A DNA stretch of 64,000 nucleotides from assembly GCA_015183035.1 (NCBI GenBank), contig JACZZP010000009.1, forward strand, positions 2,294,001 through 2,358,000, written 5' to 3'. The position numbers and the translations under genes are program-made. This stretch comes from Meloidogyne chitwoodi. Taxonomy: Eukaryota; Nematoda; Chromadorea; Rhabditida; Meloidogynidae. Below, piece after piece: positions 57,726 to 64,000 of the stretch; the stretch's first letter is position 1; the number at the start of each line of letters is the position of its first letter. Under the pieces are notes generated by a model, which did no database searches, had not been told where the DNA came from, and worked only from the letters and a program-made list of their open reading frames with translations.

Positions 57726-60700
57726 TTGAATGATGATTGTTTCAAACATCACTTGGCAAGTAGCCATTGCCGACGTTCAAAGCAGTGTGATAAATGTGGA
57801 GTAATTTGGTCGTTAAAAAATTATAAAAGAGAACAATCAAAAAAACATATTTGCGGACAAAAGTGGTGCAAAATTTGTATACAATTTCATAGCATGAATA
57901 GAGGTTGCTTTATTCGACCACTAGAAATCAAAAAGTCAATACCCTATCGATTGGTTACATTCGATTTTGAGGCAACACAAAATGAACTGGTCAAGGAAGC
58001 TGGTAAAGAAGAAAAGCGGTTGCACAAAGTAAACTTCGTAGCAGCTATAGTCACTTGCACAAAATGTATGGAAGATGGACAATTATGGCGTTCACCTCTA
58101 AAACAAAATAAAAAATATTGCACAATTTGCGGAACATATCGATCAATAACATTTTCGCATCAACCTTTTACTCTTACAAAGGTTGATGAACAACGAATTA
58201 CTGAAACACCATTAAAAGATTTTGTACATTGGATTCTTTTTGAACTTAACCAGCAATATACAACACTAGCATTTTCACACTTTGGAGGGCGTTATGATAT
58301 GGTCATGACCTTCAGGGAAATATATTTGGCAGGAATTGTTCCATCAATGATACGCCGTGGCAATAAACTTTATGAACTGAAAGTGCCGCGCAATAGAAAA
58401 TGCAATGAAGTGATATTTCGAGACTCGTTTAATCTTTGTCCAGTCGGTCTGGGAAAGCTGGTTGGTGCATTTGGACTCAAAATTACTGAAAAACAATTTT
58501 TCCCGCATTTGGCAAATATTCCCGCAAACTATTGTAAAACTTTGCCTCAACTACCTTCAAGAGATGATTACATTTATGGAGGAATGTCAACTGAAAAACA
58601 AATTGAATTTGATAAATGGTATGCACAAGAGAAAAATGGAACATTTTGCTTAGATGAGGCTTTAGCGGAATATTGCATAAATGACGTTCAAATACTTACA
58701 AACGCACTTATTGCCTTCAGAACAAAATTCTCAGAAATTAGCAAGCAAAAAAACTCAACTCAAGAAGAAGCACAAGGAATCGATATTTTACGAGATGCAA
58801 TGACTGTAGCATCCGCCTGCATGAAACATTTTCGCCTTAATCATCTAAAAGCTGAACATCTAGCAATTGTTCCAGAAAAAGGATATGACACTTGTGATAA
58901 TCAAAGTGAGCTTGCCCTCAAGTATTTACAATGGTATGAAGAAACAAAGGGAGTTAAAATAATAAGTGCACATTCTGAAGGCGGAGAGCATAAAGTAGGA
59001 AAATTCAAGGTCGACGGATATATTGAAGAAGAAGATAGAGCAATAGAAGTGAATGGTTGTGTTTGGCATGCCTGCCAAAAATGTTTTGGCGACGACCTTG
59101 AAAAAATATTACCAAATGGAAAGACAATTGAAGAAACACGTGTAAATGATGAAAATCGACTTTTGATTTTAAGAAAACACATAAAGAATGTTGACGTCAT
59201 ATGGGAATGTGAGATACATAAAATGCTTCGTCGCAATAGAAATATGAGAAAAGCTTTTGCAAATTATCACGACAAAGGCCCAATAAAAATGAGAGATTGC
59301 TACTTTGGTGGCAGAACTGGACCAGCCCAACTGTACTTTGACGCAGATAAAGAACAACATAAAATTTCATACCTGGACTTCAATTCACTTTACCCCTCAA
59401 CAATTGCTACAACATCATTCCCGGTTGGACACCCAAAAATACATGTTGTGCCATTTGATGAGCAAAAAGTAAATTGGACTAAAAGCGAGCAAATTCCATT
59501 CAAAGGAATTTTGAAAGTATTTATTAATCCACCACCGAAACTGGAAGTCCCTGTAATTCCAGTCAAATTTGATGACCGTCTTCTTTTCCCATTATGCAGA
59601 AAATGCTCACTCGCATATCCAAATGGCGCAAACATCAAAAATTATCTCTGCCCGCACAATGATGATGAAAGAGGATGGGTCTCAACTTGCACGTCAATAG
59701 AATTAGAAGAGGCATTAAAAGTTGGATATCGAGTAAGCAGATTTTACAGAGCATTGCATTATGAGAATTGGGATGACCAATTATTCAAAAACTATGTAGC
59801 CGAATTTATGGCAATGAAAATTCATGCTAGTGGTTTTCCTGAAGGAATAATTGGTAAAGAAAATGAAGATAAATTTATGTTGGAATGTAAAGAAAGATTT
59901 GGAATTGAAGTTCAAAGAGAAAAAAATGGTGCCAGACAAAGCAATGCGGTACATCTCAAAATTAATGCTGAATTCTCTTTGGGGTCGGTTCAGCCTTAGA
60001 AATACATTGTCAAAAAGTGTAATAACCGACTCGCCTAATGAACTGCGCGAATATGCTACTAATTTTTCGATTGAATTACAATCGATAGACAAATTAACTG
60101 AAGAGACTGCTTTAATAACATACAAGCAAAAAGAAGAGTTCATCGTTGAACATGACACTTCAAATATCACTGTTTCATTATGGACAACGTCAGCAGCAAG
60201 AATTAGGCTATTGAAAGCAATGCAAAAGGTCGCTGGTTCGACAGGATGTAACATTCTCTATGGGGACACCGACAGCATACTTTTTTCGCATCCAAAGGAC
60301 ATGGAATGTCCTCTTCAGACAGGTCCCCACCTGGGCGATTTGGCGAGAGAATATGTTGGATATGATATTAAGGAATATGTTGGCGGTGCGTGTAAGGCTT
60401 ATGGACTAAAAATGGAAAGTGATAAAAATGCAAAAATCAATACTGTATTAAAAGTGCGCGGAATTACCTTAACTGTTGACACTTGCAAGATTTTGCACTT
60501 TGAAAACTTCAAAGAAAGTGTTCTTCAATATGCAAACGGTGAAAATGAAGAGAGCGAGGAAGATGTTGAAATTGATAGACGAAGAATTATTGTAGAAAAT
60601 TCAAATTTTTTACGACCTAATGTGAAGGAAGGAAGGATTTACTCAACAGGGATGAAAAAGATGTTTAGACCTATCATTCAAAAAGGTATTATTTCAAACC

Positions 60701-60729
60701 ACAAAATTGTACATTTCGGACAAAAATAA
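57726..60729 (+). pseudogene. PolB: PolB exonuclease/polymerase part, copy 2, frameshifted
   Basis: Same protein as 36596-39598 up to codon about 733. There an extra A (seven instead of six As at 59920-59926) shifts the frame, and a stop follows at 59997. Motifs Exo I-III and motif A lie before the shift. Motifs B and C lie after it, in another frame that is open to 60729. If real, this copy makes no active polymerase. Because the change is a homopolymer length difference and the rest is intact, a sequencing or assembly error is equally possible. Confidence 0.8.
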
Positions 60730-60898
60730 TTTCACTATATATTTTTAATTTTATATAAATATTTAAATTAAAATTGACCTTCAAATGTTAAAATAATCTT
60801 AGTCACAACCAGAAAAATGGTAGTATAAAAGCAAAAGATTTTACCTTTATTCATTCATTCTTAAAATAAAACCTAAAAATTTATTTAAATTTTTAAAA

Positions 60899-61516
60899 AT
60901 GTCTTTTAATAATGGTCCTTCAGCTAAAAAACGACCACACTTTATAGAAAATTTACTACCTCATCTATTTATTCAAGAGGGTGGCTGTACTGAAAATTTA
61001 AATAAATATTATAGTCAAATTTATTATGAAGTTGACTGCAACATAAAATTTAAAATCGTGAAAACTATTTCAAAATTTATTATTGAAAAAATATCTCATA
61101 ATTCGGAAGAAATATTAAGAATAATTATCAAAAAATGTTTTGATAAAATTATCAAGGAGTCTAGAAGTAGATTAATTGAACCTGATCGACTAGGAGCACA
61201 CATTTCTTCACAATTGTTAGGCAAAGATATATTGATATCATTTAGTAAAATTGAAAAAGGTACAATTGATAACATTTTAATGCAAGTTCAAAATGCTTTA
61301 GATTCAAAAATAGGAGTATTACTTGCTGGTCAGCAGTTAAAAATAACACTTCAGACACTAAGTATCTCTTCACTTCCGAAAAAGTTCAACAATCGTAATT
61401 TTAAAATAGTTAAGAACAGACGAGAAAGAAGGAGGGATTTATTCAAAAAGCATGGTATTGCTTCAGATATATTATATGAAGATGTATTATTTGAAACCTC
61501 AAAATTGCACATTTAA
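60899..61516 (+). CDS. Stand-alone PolB N-terminal paralogue, copy 2
   Basis: Same 205-residue protein as at 39768, with the same TATA-containing promoter (about 60824). Intact. Confidence 0.75.
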   Translation: MSFNNGPSAKKRPHFIENLLPHLFIQEGGCTENLNKYYSQIYYEVDCNIKFKIVKTISKFIIEKISHNSEEILRIIIKKCFDKIIKESRSRLIEPDRLGAHISSQLLGKDILISFSKIEKGTIDNILMQVQNALDSKIGVLLAGQQLKITLQTLSISSLPKKFNNRNFKIVKNRRERRRDLFKKHGIASDILYEDVLFETSKLHI

Positions 61517-61814
61517 TTCACCATTTATTTTTATATTATTATAAATTTGTGAAATAAAATTATAAAAATATTAAGGTTTACAAGATGAAATTTTTAAAAT
61601 ATTAAGGGCTTAGGATGAATTTATTAAAAATTAAGAAATATAAGTTAATTTTCATTAAAAATTAAGAAATAAAGATGAAATTTAAGAAAAATTAAGGGAA
61701 AGAAGATAGAGATTTTAGGGGTAAAAATACAATATTAAGGGATAGAAGATGAAATTTCAAAAAAATTAAGAAAAGAAAAACATTTTTCAAAAAAATTAGT
61801 AGAAATAAATGTAA
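61517..61814. other. AT-rich convergent intergenic region, copy 2
   Basis: Equivalent of 40386-40683, with the same degenerate GATGAAATTT/AAATTAAG repeats and no gene. Confidence 0.5.
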
Positions 61815-62426
61815 TTAATCGAAAAATATGAGTATATTTCGCTTTTCCCACTGATTGGGACAGCCATCTACCTCCATCCATACAATGCCAGGTCTAGATT
61901 TCCTAGGGGTGGGTGAAGGGGTGATCGATGTACTCAAGGATAGAGGATCACTAGAAATACTTGATGTTGAAATTGACCAAGTAGCTTGGGTTCGTCTCAA
62001 CGTTTGAGAGCAGATTGTTGAAGACGACGATGAATTTGTGCGAGGGATGAAACGTAAAAGTTCCAATGGATAATACTTTTGACATATTCCTCCATCTGAT
62101 GTACTTGTTCTTTCAATAATACATTGATGAAAGGGGTAAAGCAGACGAATCTTGTGATGAGCAAAAAAATATGCGGCAATTGAAATATTAAAGGGATAGC
62201 TCAGGTCTCCGAATGCTTTTATTAAATGTGCCCCAGCTGTGCTAACTCCACTGCAATTAATCATTCTTCTCTGACCATTTCTGTCTTGGTATGTAGTTTC
62301 AAGCGGTCCATTTTCTTTTATATATTTTGCGATTATATCTACATTTTCCTGATACATAAGCCTATATCTTACTAAATAAACGGGACAATTTAATTTTTTT
62401 GAAATTTCTTCAAGAATAGAGCTCAT
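61815..62426 (-). CDS. PAZ-domain-like protein, copy 2
   Basis: Identical in translation to the 203-residue protein at 40684-41295. The PAZ-like core and its divergent TATA/TCAAGGTCA promoter are conserved. Its intactness next to a frameshifted PolB is compatible with a very recent duplication. Confidence 0.65.
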   Translation of the reverse strand: MSSILEEISKKLNCPVYLVRYRLMYQENVDIIAKYIKENGPLETTYQDRNGQRRMINCSGVSTAGAHLIKAFGDLSYPFNISIAAYFFAHHKIRLLYPFHQCIIERTSTSDGGICQKYYPLELLRFIPRTNSSSSSTICSQTLRRTQATWSISTSSISSDPLSLSTSITPSPTPRKSRPGIVWMEVDGCPNQWEKRNILIFFD

Positions 62427-62673
62427 TTTTTATGATTGATTAATTTAAAATGAGCTTTTGATCTTGAAATTTGCCCTTTTATACTTGAGCTTGACCTTGA
62501 AAATCTAGACAAGCCAATTACACATATTACTCTGAGTGAATTTTTGGAATATAGAATTTAATAAGGTTAGGCTCCACCCATTTTTTCTGAGTATAAATAT
62601 CCGAAAATTTTCCCATCATTAAATCATTTTCATTTTTAAAATATTATTAAAAACATTATTATTAAAATTAAAT

Positions 62674-63081
62674 ATGAATACACCACCGCAACAAGTACAA
62701 GAAAATCAACAAGAAATTGAAGAAATTCCAAAAGATGAAGATATTATAGAAGTAAAAGTTGAAAAGAAAGATGATAAAATCAGTAAATTAAGTAATACGC
62801 CTTCAACTTCGGCTCGGGGAAAAATTGAAAAGAAAAACGGGGTCAATTCTCGCATGCTTTGGAAGCTTGTACGAATGAAATATATTCCTAGGATTGAAAT
62901 CCGTCTCTGCAAAAAATGTGCAAACGCACTCTACTACAACAAAAATAAATTTAGTGAAAAGGACAATGGAAAGATTGGGATAAGCTTTGACCTTTGTGAA
63001 AATTGTGCAAAGCTTAATATGAGTCTCAAGGACTTTCTATGTGAATGGGATGAAAAGAATGAGATGACTGAGAAAAAATGA
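62674..63081 (+). CDS. Paired-CxxC small protein, copy 2
   Basis: Identical to the 135-residue protein at 41543. Promoter module A (CTCCACCCAT + TATAAAT) is present upstream, with the TATA at about 62592. Confidence 0.75.
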   Translation: MNTPPQQVQENQQEIEEIPKDEDIIEVKVEKKDDKISKLSNTPSTSARGKIEKKNGVNSRMLWKLVRMKYIPRIEIRLCKKCANALYYNKNKFSEKDNGKIGISFDLCENCAKLNMSLKDFLCEWDEKNEMTEKK

Positions 63082-63325
63082 TGAATTAAGAAAATTTTAA
63101 CTTCTTAAAATTTAATATTATTTTTATTTTTATTATTGTATTTTTATTTTTAATTAAATAAATTTGTTTATAATTACTATTTTCTATTATTACTAGTTTA
63201 AAACTAGGGCTTTAGTATTAATATTATAAGGCTCCGCCCATTCTCTGAGTATAAATAGTCAAAATTTTTCATAGAAATTAAATTCTAAGCAAAATTCAAA
63301 ATCACTAATTCAGTTCCACCTTAAA

Positions 63326-63862
63326 ATGGCATTAATCACGACTAAAGAACAATTAATTGAAAAAATGATTCCCGAGGTCACATTCACTACATCATCAACC
63401 GGAATAACTATTTCATCAGCACGTCTTAACACTTCACGCTTTATTGAATATGATTTTATTGGAAAGTGTCGAAATTGTAAAGGAGAAAGTATTGACATTG
63501 ACTTTATCGTCACTCCAAGAAGTGTAACTTTGTACTGTAATCGTATGAAATCCGAAAAAGTTATTTTATTTGATAATTTTTATGAAATTCCACAATACTG
63601 CATTTTTCGACTGAAAGCGAAAGGTAAATGCTACAACGTCATGCACAATGTACAGCAGACGGCAGAGTCACATTTTAACAAAGGAACTGGACAATTGACT
63701 ATAGAGGAATTTTTGACGACGATAGCTCAAAAGAAGGAAGAAGTTGTGGAATCTTACGGAAAAGAGAAAACTGATAATGGAGAATCATGCGGAATAGAAC
63801 AAGAAAAAATTTTTGAAGGGGATGAACTAGGTACAGATACATTCCTTCATAATATTCCTTAA
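63326..63862 (+). CDS. Unknown 178-residue Cys-containing protein, copy 2
   Basis: Identical to the protein at 42195. Promoter module B with TATAAATA at about 63250 is present upstream. Confidence 0.75.
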   Translation: MALITTKEQLIEKMIPEVTFTTSSTGITISSARLNTSRFIEYDFIGKCRNCKGESIDIDFIVTPRSVTLYCNRMKSEKVILFDNFYEIPQYCIFRLKAKGKCYNVMHNVQQTAESHFNKGTGQLTIEEFLTTIAQKKEEVVESYGKEKTDNGESCGIEQEKIFEGDELGTDTFLHNIP

Positions 63863-63929
63863 TCATTTTATAAATTTTAACATTTTTCTTTACCATTTTA
63901 TTCATTTCTATCCTTTCTATTAATCAATC

Positions 63930-64000
63930 ATGAATTATCAAATATATTCGAATAAAGACTTGAAACTTAAATTACCATTTGGTTGTATTATAAGCGGACC
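63930..64000 (+). CDS. ATP: Packaging ATPase, copy 2, start only
   Basis: The first 23 codons match the ATPase of copy 1 up to the beginning of Walker A. The gene continues beyond the window. Confidence 0.9.
   Translation, partial: MNYQIYSNKDLKLKLPFGCIISG

Larger units (their letters stand above)
55384..64000. mobile_element. Polinton/Maverick copy 2, left part (cut by window end)
   Basis: Starts AGTAGTGAACCCCCC exactly as copy 1 and follows it base for base. I noticed only four single-base indels: three losses in the TIR and one extra A in PolB. Its orientation is the same. The offset from copy 1 is 21,133 bp at the tip and 21,131 bp after the PolB insertion. The visible part covers the TIR, PolB, paralogue, PAZ-like gene, both Cys-rich genes and the first bases of the ATPase. 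Confidence 0.96.

Overview
The window holds a very large 72-bp satellite DNA array that carries two Polinton/Maverick elements, preceded by a short stretch of ordinary AT-rich eukaryotic DNA. The chromosome is that of an invertebrate animal, more likely an arthropod or nematode than a vertebrate. The reasons are the AT-rich composition, small non-autonomous DNA transposons (one hAT-like with an 8-bp target duplication), a gene with 40-90 bp introns, and Polintons of the virion-gene type. I cannot name the species.

Layout. Bases 1-2704 are host DNA with two nested or adjacent inverted-repeat transposons. Bases 2705-34250 are about 438 head-to-tail copies of a 72-bp unit. Shared sequence variants recur at exact multiples of 72 bp (19, 22, 23, 32, 36, 39 and 40 units), so the array has grown by unequal exchange of large blocks. 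Bases 34251-53937 are a complete 19,687-bp Polinton (copy 1) with 992-bp terminal inverted repeats and a 6-bp target duplication (TGAGTA). Bases 53938-55383 are about 20 more satellite units. Base 55384 to the window end is a second Polinton (copy 2) in the same orientation, nearly identical, inserted at the same nucleotide of the 72-bp unit and cut off by the window edge inside the packaging ATPase gene.

Copy 1 carries the virus-like gene set. On the + strand are a protein-primed-type DNA polymerase B with an OTU-like N-terminal region (interrupted by one in-frame TAA), a stand-alone paralogue of the polymerase N-terminus, two small Cys-rich proteins, an A32/FtsK-type packaging ATPase, two conserved small structural-type proteins, a DDE integrase with C-terminal chromodomain, and a penton-like minor capsid protein with a very long coiled-coil insertion. 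On the - strand are a spliced five-exon chromodomain gene, a pX-like glycine/basic protein, the double-jelly-roll major capsid protein, a two-TM membrane protein, an adenain-like maturation protease, and a protein that looks like a free-standing PAZ domain.

How the parts fit. PolB copies the element, integrase inserts it, and ATPase, protease and capsid proteins would build a virion. TATA boxes lie about 55-85 bp before most start codons, and two neighbouring genes share a CTCC-CCCAT/TATA promoter module. The most unusual cargo is the PAZ-like protein, which could bind small-RNA 3' ends and so blunt host RNA silencing (inference), and the spliced extra chromodomain protein. Together with the precise repeated insertion into one satellite position, they suggest a Polinton lineage adapted to repressed satellite heterochromatin.
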